Shown in pieces: positions 45,059-53,918 of a stretch of DNA of 64,000 nucleotides. The stretch is taken from the NCBI RefSeq assembly GCF_009882915.1, contig NZ_WTUW01000002.1, forward strand, positions 72,693 through 136,692, given 5' to 3'. Position 1 is the stretch's first letter; each line of letters opens with the position of its first letter. The stretch is from Sneathiella litorea. Lineage in GTDB: Bacteria; Pseudomonadota; Alphaproteobacteria; Sneathiellales; Sneathiellaceae. Below the pieces are notes generated by a model, which saw nothing but the letters and a program-made list of their open reading frames with translations, ran no database searches and was not told the origin of the DNA. Made by a program: the position numbers and the translations under genes.

Positions 45059-47206
45059 ATGTCGACAAACCTTGAAAGCGTGGAATTCAATCCGTCGGAT
45101 CTTCTCAAGAGCCCGGAACGGTTTATTAACCGGGAGCTTTCATGGCTTTCCTTTAACGGACGTGTGCTGGAAGAATCGGCAAACACCGCCCATCCGCTGT
45201 TTGAGCGCCTGCGTTTTTTGTCTATTTCCGCCACGAATCTCGACGAATTCTACATGGTTCGTGTCGCTGGCCTCTGGGGTCAGATCAAGGCTAACATCAA
45301 AGCCATCAGTGATGACGGATTGACCCCAGCGCAACAGTTAGAGGAAGTTGACCGTAAGGCCAACCTGTTGATGGCGGAACAAACGCTGCGTTGGAACGAG
45401 CTAAACAAGGAGCTTCGTGAGAAGGGGGTTTCTGTCCTTTCCCCGAAGGAACTGACCAAACAGGAGAAAGTCTGGCTTAAAGATTACTTCAAGCACCAGA
45501 TTTATCCGGTTCTGACCCCCATGGCGCTCGATCCGGCACATCCGTTTCCGTTTATCCAGAATCTTGGCTTTGGCATGTTTCTGGAGCTTGTGCGTAGTAA
45601 TTCTGAACGCAACCTGAAAGCCCTTCTTCTCCTGCCGCAGGCCCTCGACCGATTTGTCCGTCTTCCGGGATCGAAAATCCGCTTTATCAGTCTTGAAAAT
45701 ATCGTGATGCTTTTCCTCGACCATCTCTTTCCCGGTTATGAGGTGGCCAAACAAGGAATGTTCCGCATCGTTCGAGATAGCGATATCGAGGTAGAGGAAG
45801 AGGCGGAAGACCTCGTACGCCTGTTTGAAAGCGCCTTGAAACGCCGCCGCAGGGGGAGCGTGATCCGCCTTAAGGTGGACAAGGAAATGCCCCAGCAGTT
45901 TATCGATTACCTGATCAAGGAGCTTGAGCTTGATGAGCGGGCGCTGATCATAACCGATGGAATTCTGGGCCTGTCGGATACCTCAAAACTGATCACATCG
46001 GACCGACCGGATCTTTGTTTCAAGCCATACACCCCCCGCTACCCGGAGCGGGTGCGGGATGCCGGCGGGGATATATTCTCCGCAATCAGCAACAAGGATT
46101 TCATTGTTCATCACCCCTATGAAAGTTTCGACGTCGTTGTTCAGTTCCTGAGGCAGGCAGCGGCGGACCCTAATGTGGTGGCGATCAAGCATACCTTGTA
46201 CCGGACGTCTGCGAACTCCCCTGTGGTCAGCGCCTTGATCGAGGCCGCGGAGTCCGGAAAATCCGTTACCGCCCTGATCGAGCTCAAGGCGCGGTTTGAC
46301 GAAGCTGCCAATATCAAGTGGGCACGAGATCTTGAACGGGCAGGGGCCCAGGTTATTTATGGTTTTATTGACCTGAAAACCCACGCAAAAGTTTCCGTCG
46401 TTGTACGTCGGGAAGGCCAGAACCTTAAAACCTATATGCATTTAGGTACAGGCAACTACCATCCGATCAATGCGACGATTTACTCAGACCTATCCATGTT
46501 TACGACAGATCCACAGTTGGCGAAGGATGTGTCGCTGATGTTTAATTATGTAACCGGATATGCAAAACCGAAGGGGTTGGAAAAACTGACGTTGTCTCCC
46601 TACAGTTTGCGGAACCAGCTGATTGAACATATCAAAGAGGAAATCGACCATGCGAAGGCCGGCCGGCCGGCGGCAATCTGGGCCAAGCTTAACGCACTCG
46701 TCGATCCGACCATTATTGACATGCTCTATCAGGCTAGTAACGCCGGTGTTTATATCCGTCTCGTCATTCGCGGGATATGTAGCCTCCGTCCCGGAATCAA
46801 GGGCATGTCGGAGAATATTCAGGTCACCAGCATTGTCGGGCGGTTTCTCGAACATTCGCGCATCGTCTGTTTTGGTAATGGCAACAAAATGCCTTCCGAC
46901 AAGGCAAAGGTCTTCATTTCCTCGGCTGACTGGATGCAGCGCAGCTTTGATCGGCGGGTCGAGACTCTGGTGCCTGTCACCAATGAGACTATTCATCGTC
47001 AGGTGCTCGACCAGATTATGGTCGTCTGCCTGAAAGATAATCTGCAGAGCTGGAAACTCCTGAAAAACGGAGAGTATGAGCGCATTTCCGCAGATGGTGA
47101 GCAATTTTCTGCCCATAATTATTTTATGACCAACCCGTCTTTGTCTGGACGCGGCAAAGCTTTACTTGTAAAGGAACCTGTACCCAAGCTTGTACCACCA
47201 AGCTAG
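45059..47206 (+). CDS. ppk1: Polyphosphate kinase 1
   Basis: A 715-residue enzyme that reversibly makes inorganic polyphosphate from ATP. It starts [20 protein letters not shown] and contains [11 protein letters not shown]-type core sequence ([17 protein letters not shown]), the autophosphorylated H442 in [14 protein letters not shown], and the second conserved region [18 protein letters not shown]. It is cytoplasmic or peripherally membrane-bound. It lies 35 bases before ppx, which hydrolyses the product. Confidence 0.96.
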   Translation: MSTNLESVEFNPSDLLKSPERFINRELSWLSFNGRVLEESANTAHPLFERLRFLSISATNLDEFYMVRVAGLWGQIKANIKAISDDGLTPAQQLEEVDRKANLLMAEQTLRWNELNKELREKGVSVLSPKELTKQEKVWLKDYFKHQIYPVLTPMALDPAHPFPFIQNLGFGMFLELVRSNSERNLKALLLLPQALDRFVRLPGSKIRFISLENIVMLFLDHLFPGYEVAKQGMFRIVRDSDIEVEEEAEDLVRLFESALKRRRRGSVIRLKVDKEMPQQFIDYLIKELELDERALIITDGILGLSDTSKLITSDRPDLCFKPYTPRYPERVRDAGGDIFSAISNKDFIVHHPYESFDVVVQFLRQAAADPNVVAIKHTLYRTSANSPVVSALIEAAESGKSVTALIELKARFDEAANIKWARDLERAGAQVIYGFIDLKTHAKVSVVVRREGQNLKTYMHLGTGNYHPINATIYSDLSMFTTDPQLAKDVSLMFNYVTGYAKPKGLEKLTLSPYSLRNQLIEHIKEEIDHAKAGRPAAIWAKLNALVDPTIIDMLYQASNAGVYIRLVIRGICSLRPGIKGMSENIQVTSIVGRFLEHSRIVCFGNGNKMPSDKAKVFISSADWMQRSFDRRVETLVPVTNETIHRQVLDQIMVVCLKDNLQSWKLLKNGEYERISADGEQFSAHNYFMTNPSLSGRGKALLVKEPVPKLVPPS

Positions 47207-47241
47207 GAAATTGGTTTTCGTATTCCGGGTGTTAGGGTTTT

Positions 47242-48753
47242 ATGGAAGAACGGGATAGAGATCTGGATCCAGCTGTCAAGCTGTCGGATCGATCTACTGC
47301 TGTAATCGATATCGGGTCAAACTCGGTCCGGTTGGTTGTTTTTGATGGGCCCCAACGGGTGCCTCTCCCCAAGTTTAATGAGAAAGTCCTTTGCGGACTT
47401 GGTAAGGAGCTCGGCACGACCGGACGCCTTGGTGACAAGGCAATGGCGGACGCGCTCTCTGCGCTCCGACGCTATGCCGCGCTGGTTCACCATATGGGGA
47501 TTGAACGGGTCATGGTCGCCGCGACGGCAGCCGTTCGAGAAGCCGAAAACGGCTCCGAGTTTGTCTCTGCAATCGAGCAGGAATGCGACCTTAACGTACA
47601 GGTGCTGAGCGGAAGACAGGAGGCGCGATATTCCGGACTGGGTGTCCTTTCAGGAATGCCCCACGCCAATGGCCTTGCCGGGGACCTTGGCGGTGGTAGT
47701 CTGGAACTGGTGGAAATCTCGGATTTTCGAATCAATGAAACGGCAACACTTCCCCTCGGTGCGCTCCGATTATCCTATATGGACATGCCGGAGAAAAAAC
47801 TTCGTAAATTTATCAACAAGAAATTTGGCAAGGCAGACTGGCTACAGGATCTTTCCGGACGAGATTTCTATGCCGTGGGTGGCGCCTGGCGTGTGCTGGC
47901 CCGTTATCATATTTTCAAGAACAACCATCCGCTCAACATCATCCATAACTATCGTCTTACCTTGGCAGAAATGACCGAGCTCATCGACGAGATACTCGGT
48001 ATGAGTATCCAAGAGCTTTATGACGCCAACGGCATCCCCAAATCCCGTGCCAATACCATGCACACCGCAGCCATTATCATGCAGGAACTGCTAACAATAA
48101 CGGCGCCGAATAATATCTTCTTCTCCGGAAACGGACTGCGCGAGGGAATGCTTTTTTCCGAACTTAAAAAATCCGTCCGTCGCCGCGATCCTTTGCTCGA
48201 TGCCTGTCGTGACATGGCCGCGGCGGAAGGACGTTTTGCCGAACATGGTGAGGAGATTTTTGCCTGGCTTCTTGATTTGCTTAGTGATGTCGATGAAAAA
48301 GGCCGGCGGCTGACCCTTGCCGCGGCAACGCTTTCCGATATTGCTTGGTGGGCCAACTCTGATTATCGTGCGGCACAGGCCTTCCGTCGGATTTTCCGTG
48401 CGCCTTTTAACGGGATTGGCCATCGCGGGCGTGCCATGGTCGCGCTGTCTGTCTACGCCCGCTACAAAGGTGATTTTTCCGGCCCCGCAACCGATGACAG
48501 CCTCCGTCTCCTTACGGATGAGGAAGCGAAAGATGCACTGACAATAGGGCTCGCACTCCGGCTTTCCCATACTTTGAGTGGCGGGACAGTTGGTATTTTA
48601 TCCATGACGCAGCTTGAGACGAACTCAACGACGATTACGTTGAAAATTCCAAAGTCTCTCTCGGTGCTTGTCGGGCATCATGTTGTTAATCAGTTTGAAG
48701 CACTCGGCGCCAATCTTGAGGTTGAACCCGTAATCGAGTTTATTCCAGATTAA
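47242..48753 (+). CDS. ppx: Exopolyphosphatase (Ppx/GppA family)
   Basis: A 503-residue ASKHA phosphatase. The N-terminal phosphate loop AVIDIGSNSVRLVVFDGP and the second loop GLAGDLGGGSLELVEI are intact. The remainder is helical. It hydrolyses terminal phosphates of polyphosphate or pppGpp; pairing with ppk1 favours polyphosphate. Its stop overlaps the convergent rnd by 14 bases, without a hairpin. Confidence 0.92.
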   Translation: MEERDRDLDPAVKLSDRSTAVIDIGSNSVRLVVFDGPQRVPLPKFNEKVLCGLGKELGTTGRLGDKAMADALSALRRYAALVHHMGIERVMVAATAAVREAENGSEFVSAIEQECDLNVQVLSGRQEARYSGLGVLSGMPHANGLAGDLGGGSLELVEISDFRINETATLPLGALRLSYMDMPEKKLRKFINKKFGKADWLQDLSGRDFYAVGGAWRVLARYHIFKNNHPLNIIHNYRLTLAEMTELIDEILGMSIQELYDANGIPKSRANTMHTAAIIMQELLTITAPNNIFFSGNGLREGMLFSELKKSVRRRDPLLDACRDMAAAEGRFAEHGEEIFAWLLDLLSDVDEKGRRLTLAAATLSDIAWWANSDYRAAQAFRRIFRAPFNGIGHRGRAMVALSVYARYKGDFSGPATDDSLRLLTDEEAKDALTIGLALRLSHTLSGGTVGILSMTQLETNSTTITLKIPKSLSVLVGHHVVNQFEALGANLEVEPVIEFIPD

Positions 48754-49891
48754 TAATCTTGATTTTTCCGCCCTCGGAGGAGAGGGCGATCGCGCCATTC
48801 TTGAGTTTGAGGGCATCCTCGCCGAAAATACGGCGGCGCCAGCCTTTGAGCGCCAACACATCGGCATTATCATCCATGGCGATCTTTTCAAGATCCGCCA
48901 TGTTACAGACAAGCTTCTGGGCAACCTCATTTTCTTCGCAACGAAGTTTCAACAATACCCGCAAAAGCTCCATTAGCGGCCCTATGCCCTTGGGCGGGGG
49001 CGTTTTCTTTTTAAGTTTCGGGCATTGATCGGCTGGCAGGCTCATACCTTCTTGTATGGCGTCGAGCAGACCGCGTCCCATTTTTCCTTCGGCGAATTTA
49101 TGCCCGATCCCGCGGACATGCGACAGGGATTCCGAATCCTTGGGCGGATTGGAGGAAATCTCAATCAAGGCCTCATCCCGCAGAACCCTGTTACGGGGTA
49201 TATCCTGCAAATGCGCCTGCCGCTCCCGCCAGGCGGCGACAGCCTGCAACATGCCAAGAAATTTCGGGTGATGATTCCGCGTCTTGATCCGCGCCCACGC
49301 ATTTTCTGGCGGAATATAGTAAGTCTCCGGGGAACGGAGTATTTCCATCTCGGACATAACCCATTCTTCACGACCGCGTTCTTTGAGCTTATTCGACAGG
49401 AATTTATAGACATCCCGGAGATGAGTCACATCTGCTTCCGCATAGGTGAGCTGACGGTCGGAGAGGGGGCGGCGGGACCAATCAGTGAAGCGAGAGGATT
49501 TATCAATCGATTTATTGGTAATTTTCGAGACAAGCGTGTCATAGCCCACGGATTCGCCAAATCCACAAACCATTGCCGCGACCTGGGTGTCGAAAATCGG
49601 TTTCGGCACCTCCTCATTGAGGTGATGAAAAATCTCCAGGTCCTGGCGTCCGGCATGAAAGACTTTCAGGACGTCCTCATTCTGCAGTAAGCGGAACAGG
49701 GGTTGAAGATCGATGCCCTTCGCCATCGGATCAACAATGGCGGATTCGGTGTCTGTCGCGAGTTGGACCAGGCATAATATCGGCCAGAAGGTGCTTTCGC
49801 GCAGAAACTCCGTATCGATGGTGAAATAGGGGAACTTTTCAAACCGGGACACAAGATCTTCAAGGTCCGCCGTTGTCGTTATTATCTGCAT
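48740..49891 (-). CDS. rnd: Ribonuclease D
   Basis: A 383-residue DEDD 3'-exonuclease trimming tRNA precursors. FTIDTEFLRESTFWP carries the first Asp and Glu; FHAGRQDLEIF carries the second Asp; and YAEADVTHLRDVY carries the last. Two HRDC-type regions follow. I place the start at ATG 49891 (MQIITTTADLEDLVSRFEKF); the open frame extends about 200 residues further upstream but that part lies over the aspS control region and looks unlike any protein. It is divergent from aspS. Confidence 0.9.
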   Translation of the reverse strand: MQIITTTADLEDLVSRFEKFPYFTIDTEFLRESTFWPILCLVQLATDTESAIVDPMAKGIDLQPLFRLLQNEDVLKVFHAGRQDLEIFHHLNEEVPKPIFDTQVAAMVCGFGESVGYDTLVSKITNKSIDKSSRFTDWSRRPLSDRQLTYAEADVTHLRDVYKFLSNKLKERGREEWVMSEMEILRSPETYYIPPENAWARIKTRNHHPKFLGMLQAVAAWRERQAHLQDIPRNRVLRDEALIEISSNPPKDSESLSHVRGIGHKFAEGKMGRGLLDAIQEGMSLPADQCPKLKKKTPPPKGIGPLMELLRVLLKLRCEENEVAQKLVCNMADLEKIAMDDNADVLALKGWRRRIFGEDALKLKNGAIALSSEGGKIKIINLE

Positions 49892-49983
49892 TACACTTAC
49901 GTGCCCTTTCCCAACAAAACACGTCCGGGGCACCCAAACGCTACTTGTTACATTGCAAATCACATTATCAGGGCAAGATAGCC

Positions 49984-50083
49984 TATAATTCTCGATAAAG
50001 GAAGGTTGGCGGCAGGCGAAAAACCATGTAATACAAGCGCTCATTGTCAAATTCGGTCCAAGACGGACCTTGAAGATTTTTTT
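49984..50083 (+). promoter_or_regulatory. aspS control region with TATAAT and leader hairpin
   Basis: A perfect -10 TATAAT lies at 49984-49989, although the -35 (CACATT at 49961) is weak. In the leader, GGTCC-AAGAC-GGACC at 50055-50069 forms a five-pair stem and a run of seven Ts starts 8 bases later, 13 bases before the ATG. The stem-to-T distance is too long for a classic terminator. Confidence 0.4.
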
Positions 50084-50095
50084 AAGAGAGTATCG

Positions 50096-51880
50096 ATGCA
50101 TAGCTACCGAACCCATACTTGCGCGGAATTGCGCGAGAGTGATGTTGGAAAAACCGTCCGGCTGTCTGGCTGGGTTCACCGCAAGCGCGACCACGGTAAT
50201 CTTCTCTTCGTTGATTTGCGCGATCACTACGGCATTACCCAGTGCGTGATCGAACATGATGTCGCCAACTTTGAGTCGGTGGAAAGCGTCCGTTCGGAGA
50301 GTGTCATCACCATTACTGGTAAAGTGGTGGCCCGAAGCGCGGAAACGACGAATGAGAACCTGCCGACAGGCGCGGTCGAGGTGGATATTGAGGAATTCAC
50401 GCTGCAATCCGCAGCAGAGGAACTTCCCATGCCGGTTTTCGGTGATCAGGAATATCCGGAAGATATCCGTTTGCGTCACCGTTATCTCGATCTTCGGCGC
50501 GAAAGGCTGCATCAGAATATCGTTCTCCGCTCCGAGATTATCTCGTCTTTGCGCGAGAAAATGCGCGGGCAGGGATTTCAGGAATTTCAGACACCAATCC
50601 TGACCGCATCCTCACCGGAAGGCGCGCGCGACTTCCTCGTGCCGAGCCGGATGCACCCTGGCAAATTCTATGCCCTGCCGCAGGCACCGCAGCAGTTCAA
50701 GCAGCTGATCATGATGTCGGGCTTTGACCGGTATTTCCAGATTGCGCCCTGTTTCCGCGATGAGGATGCCCGCGCGGACAGAAGCCCCGGCGAATTTTAC
50801 CAGCTCGATATCGAGATGGCCTTTGTAACGCAAGAGGATGTCTTCGCCGCGGTAGAGCCGGTCCTGACCCAGGTATTCCAGCAATTTGCAGGCTCCCGCA
50901 AGGTCGTCACGCCATTCGAGCGTATCCCGTTTGATGACGCCATGCTGAAATACGGCACCGACAAGCCGGATTTACGCAATCCGATTATCATCAGTGATGT
51001 GACGGAACCCTTTACCGGCTCCGGTTTCGGCCTTTTTGCCAAATCGATTAATGCTGGCTCCATTGTCCGGGCGATTCCGGCACCAGGCGCCGCCGATCGG
51101 CCGCGCAGTTTCTTTGATAAAATGAACGACTGGGCCCGAAAGGAAGGGGCCGGAGGTCTTGGGTATATCATCTTCAAGGATGGTGGAGCGAAGGGCCCCA
51201 TCGCCAAAAATCTTGACGAGGAACGCATTGCCAAAATCCGCGAAATTACGGGTGTAGGTGAGGGGGATGCTGTTTTCTTCGCTTGCGACAAGGCGGCCGG
51301 CGCCGCTGATCTTGCTGGCAAGGCCCGCGTGCGTATCGGCGAGGAGCTCGATGTTTCGGAAAAGGATGTCTTCCGCTTTTGCTGGGTCGTTGATTTTCCG
51401 ATGTATGAATATGACGAGACGGAAAAGAAGATCGATTTCAGCCATAATCCCTTCTCCATGCCACAGGGCGGCTTGGAAGCGTTGGAAACCATGGATCCGC
51501 TTGCCATCAAGGGTTATCAGTATGATATCGTTTGTAACGGGATCGAGTTGTCATCCGGTGCCATCCGGAATCACCGCCCGGACATTATGATGAAGGCCTT
51601 TGAAATTGCCGGATATGATCCTCAAGTTGTGGAAGATCGATTTGGTGGCATGTTGAACGCCTTCCGCTACGGCGCACCGCCCCATGGTGGTATTGCTCCG
51701 GGAGTAGATCGGATTGTCATGCTGCTCGCTGATGAGCCCAATATCCGGGAGGTAATCCTGTTCCCGATGAATCAGCAGGCGCAGGATCTGATGATGCAGG
51801 CTCCGGCGGAAGTACCGCTGAAAAACCTGCGTGAATTGCATGTCCGCTCGGTTTTGCCGAAGCCAAAATCGGAAGAATAA
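50096..51880 (+). CDS. aspS: Aspartyl-tRNA synthetase
   Basis: A 594-residue class IIb synthetase of bacterial type. It has an OB-fold anticodon domain ([20 protein letters not shown]), class II motif 1 region, motif 2 ([19 protein letters not shown]), a GAD insertion and motif 3 ([14 protein letters not shown]). Alphaproteobacterial enzymes of this type may charge tRNA-Asn as well when GatCAB is present; this cannot be decided here. ATG 50096 follows AAGAGAG and matches the family start. Confidence 0.96.
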   Translation: MHSYRTHTCAELRESDVGKTVRLSGWVHRKRDHGNLLFVDLRDHYGITQCVIEHDVANFESVESVRSESVITITGKVVARSAETTNENLPTGAVEVDIEEFTLQSAAEELPMPVFGDQEYPEDIRLRHRYLDLRRERLHQNIVLRSEIISSLREKMRGQGFQEFQTPILTASSPEGARDFLVPSRMHPGKFYALPQAPQQFKQLIMMSGFDRYFQIAPCFRDEDARADRSPGEFYQLDIEMAFVTQEDVFAAVEPVLTQVFQQFAGSRKVVTPFERIPFDDAMLKYGTDKPDLRNPIIISDVTEPFTGSGFGLFAKSINAGSIVRAIPAPGAADRPRSFFDKMNDWARKEGAGGLGYIIFKDGGAKGPIAKNLDEERIAKIREITGVGEGDAVFFACDKAAGAADLAGKARVRIGEELDVSEKDVFRFCWVVDFPMYEYDETEKKIDFSHNPFSMPQGGLEALETMDPLAIKGYQYDIVCNGIELSSGAIRNHRPDIMMKAFEIAGYDPQVVEDRFGGMLNAFRYGAPPHGGIAPGVDRIVMLLADEPNIREVILFPMNQQAQDLMMQAPAEVPLKNLRELHVRSVLPKPKSEE

Positions 51881-51903
51881 AAGATTTTATCGCTGAGAAG
51901 ATT

Positions 51904-51930
51904 AAAAACCCGCCATTCGGCGGGTTTTTT
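51904..51930 (+). terminator. Rho-independent terminator of aspS
   Basis: Arms AAAACCCGCC / GGCGGGTTTT around ATTC followed by Ts, 24 bases after the stop. Stable and typical. Confidence 0.9.
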
Positions 51931-52010
51931 GTGTTTTTTTTAGTTATTTTTCAGATTTGTTAATAAATCAACGGCTAATCTTACCCAAGTATTAACCAAA
52001 AGGTTGCACG

Positions 52011-53693
52011 GTGGCACAGGATAATAAACTAGATACATTGCGGGCTGAAAAGGAGCGTTTTGTTGCTTTTTCTTTTGCCGCAGCAGATTTACTGATCGAA
52101 TTGGATGGCAAGGGTGTTGTTGTTTTTGCCTCCGGTGCCGCGAAGGGATTGACCGGCGTGGATATGGGTGACCTTAAGGGTCTGCCTTTTGTCGATCTTG
52201 TCGCGCAGCAGGATAAAGGCGTTATCAGCAATATTCTTGACGGTATGAAGGAAGGGGATCGCATTACCCCTGTCGTCACGAGAATGGATAAGACCAGCGT
52301 TTCCGCCATTGTCGGAGCTTGCAAACTTCCGCGAAATCATGGGCATGTCTTCCTTGCCCTGAATATCTCCAGTATGGCATCGACACGCTCCGGCTCGGAA
52401 TACCGAGACAGCGAGACAGGGCTTCTGGATCGCAAAGATTTTCTGAAACTCGCTGACCAGCAGATGGCTGCGGCCGCGGACGCGGGCCAGCAGACGGAAT
52501 TGACGTTACTGCAGTTAAATGGATTAAAGGATATGCAGGAACGCCTTGGCGATGATGCAATGGGAAATGTACTGGACAAGATTGGAGTACTCTTGCGCCG
52601 CTATTCCCTGGGAGGTGATTCCGCCGGACGACTCGACGATGACAAGTACGGTGTCATGCACAGCGCATCAATCGACGGAAAAGCCATTGAAGATAAAATA
52701 TCCGAACTTACCAGCGAAATGGACCCCAAAGGCGGTCTTTCAATACAAAGCAGTACAGTTGATCTTCTGAAAGGGGCATTATCCGCCACCAATGCGACGC
52801 AGGCGTTGATGTATGTGGTAAATCGTTTTGTTGACAGCGATGCGGAAGATTTCAATATCAAATCGTTGGCTGAGGGGATGGATAACCGTCTGGAAAAAAC
52901 GATGAGCCGCATGTTGGCGCTTAAATCTGTTTTCCAGAACTACAAGTTCAAGCTGGTTTACCAGCCAATTGTCAAAATTGTTGATAAAGATATCCATCAT
53001 TACGAGGTTCTTACCCGTTTCAAAGACGGGGAATCACCGTATGAACCGGTAATCTTCGCTGAGGAAACCGGCATTATTCAGGATCTGGATCTCGGGGTTG
53101 CACAAAAGGTCAAGACCAAGCTCCTGGAAATTCAGAAACGCGGGGATGTTCTCCCGAAACTGGCGATTAATATTTCAGGTTATTCCCTCGATTCCGACGC
53201 CTTTATCGACAGTTTGCTTGCGCTTTATAGTGATAATGAGGAAATTCGCGAGAGTATCGGGCTGGAGATCACGGAATCCAGTCAAATCAAGGATCTGGAT
53301 CGCGCCGAAAAAATTATACAGACACTGCGCGGAACCGGGATGGAGGTCAGTCTCGACGATATGGGCTCCGGGTCCGCCTCGTTCCAGTATATTCGCGCAT
53401 TAACGGTCGACTACATCAAGATAGACGGCAGCTATGTCAAGGAAGTGCTGACCAGCAAACGGGATGCGGCAATCCTGAAGGCGCTGTCCCGGCTCTGTCA
53501 GGATCTGGAGATCGGCACAATTGCGGAAATGGTGGAAACGAAGGAACAGCTTCACGTTCTCAACGTTCTCGGTGTCAACTATGGTCAGGGCTGGTACTTT
53601 GGGAAACCACAGCCTGATATTGATACCAAACGAAAAACCCGGCCAATTACCAAAAACCTGAAGCGGAAGGGTTTTGCCACAAGTTGGAGCTAA
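52011..53693 (+). CDS. PAS / degenerate GGDEF / EAL cyclic-di-GMP phosphodiesterase
   Basis: A 560-residue cytoplasmic protein. Residues 10-120 look like a PAS sensor (FAAADLLIELDGKGVVVFAS). Residues 130-270 are a GGDEF-like domain whose signature is replaced by RLDDDKYG, so cyclase activity is not expected. Residues 305-535 are an EAL domain. Mapped onto the RocR spacing, all key residues are kept: E332 (EVL in place of EAL), N387, E419, E422, D449-D450, K470, E506 and Q526. Phosphodiesterase activity is therefore predicted. Start is GTG 52011. It is alone, between the aspS terminator and nrdJ, so its target process is unknown. Confidence 0.87.
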   Translation: MAQDNKLDTLRAEKERFVAFSFAAADLLIELDGKGVVVFASGAAKGLTGVDMGDLKGLPFVDLVAQQDKGVISNILDGMKEGDRITPVVTRMDKTSVSAIVGACKLPRNHGHVFLALNISSMASTRSGSEYRDSETGLLDRKDFLKLADQQMAAAADAGQQTELTLLQLNGLKDMQERLGDDAMGNVLDKIGVLLRRYSLGGDSAGRLDDDKYGVMHSASIDGKAIEDKISELTSEMDPKGGLSIQSSTVDLLKGALSATNATQALMYVVNRFVDSDAEDFNIKSLAEGMDNRLEKTMSRMLALKSVFQNYKFKLVYQPIVKIVDKDIHHYEVLTRFKDGESPYEPVIFAEETGIIQDLDLGVAQKVKTKLLEIQKRGDVLPKLAINISGYSLDSDAFIDSLLALYSDNEEIRESIGLEITESSQIKDLDRAEKIIQTLRGTGMEVSLDDMGSGSASFQYIRALTVDYIKIDGSYVKEVLTSKRDAAILKALSRLCQDLEIGTIAEMVETKEQLHVLNVLGVNYGQGWYFGKPQPDIDTKRKTRPITKNLKRKGFATSWS

Positions 53694-53726
53694 AAAAAAA
53701 GAGCATGTCTCCGGAGACATGCTCTT
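53691..53726 (-). terminator. Perfect-palindrome terminator serving nrdJ (minus strand)
   Basis: A perfect 28-base palindrome at 53699-53726 (centre CTCC/GGAG). The nine-base A run at 53692-53700 is a T run on the minus strand, so the hairpin plus Ts terminates nrdJ transcription. On the plus strand there is no T run, though the hairpin directly follows the EAL-gene stop. Confidence 0.8.
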
Positions 53727-53799
53727 ATTAGGGAGTAAGACAAAATAGGTTTAGCAATCCTGAAAGTCCTGAAACACAGTACTTTCTAACCCTTACTCT

Positions 53800-53861
53800 A
53801 CGTAAATTTACGTTTTACACTACTGGTTACGCTACTCTTTTACTCTACTGGGTACGCGACT
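53800..53861. repeat. Palindrome and two 17-base direct repeats downstream of nrdJ
   Basis: ACGTAAATTTACGT at 53800-53813 is a perfect 14-base palindrome. CTACTGGTTACGCTACT (53820-53836) and CTACTGGGTACGCGACT (53845-53861) are direct repeats differing at two positions, 25 bases apart. They lie in the 225-base gap between the EAL and nrdJ stops, within the probable nrdJ 3' untranslated region. No other copy was noticed. Confidence 0.5.
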
Positions 53862-53918
53862 AAACTCTTGATCTGCCAGATTTAAAAAACTAATCAAGCA
53901 ACTGAACTAATTATTCTT

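Noticed and set aside
49892-50512. A 200-residue upstream extension of the ribonuclease D frame
   Set aside because: It lies over the aspS promoter and 5' end, contains no family signal, and the known RNase D start fits ATG 49891.
53800-53861. CRISPR-like array
   Set aside because: There are only two 17-base copies with an 8-base gap; no repeat-spacer periodicity and no cas genes.
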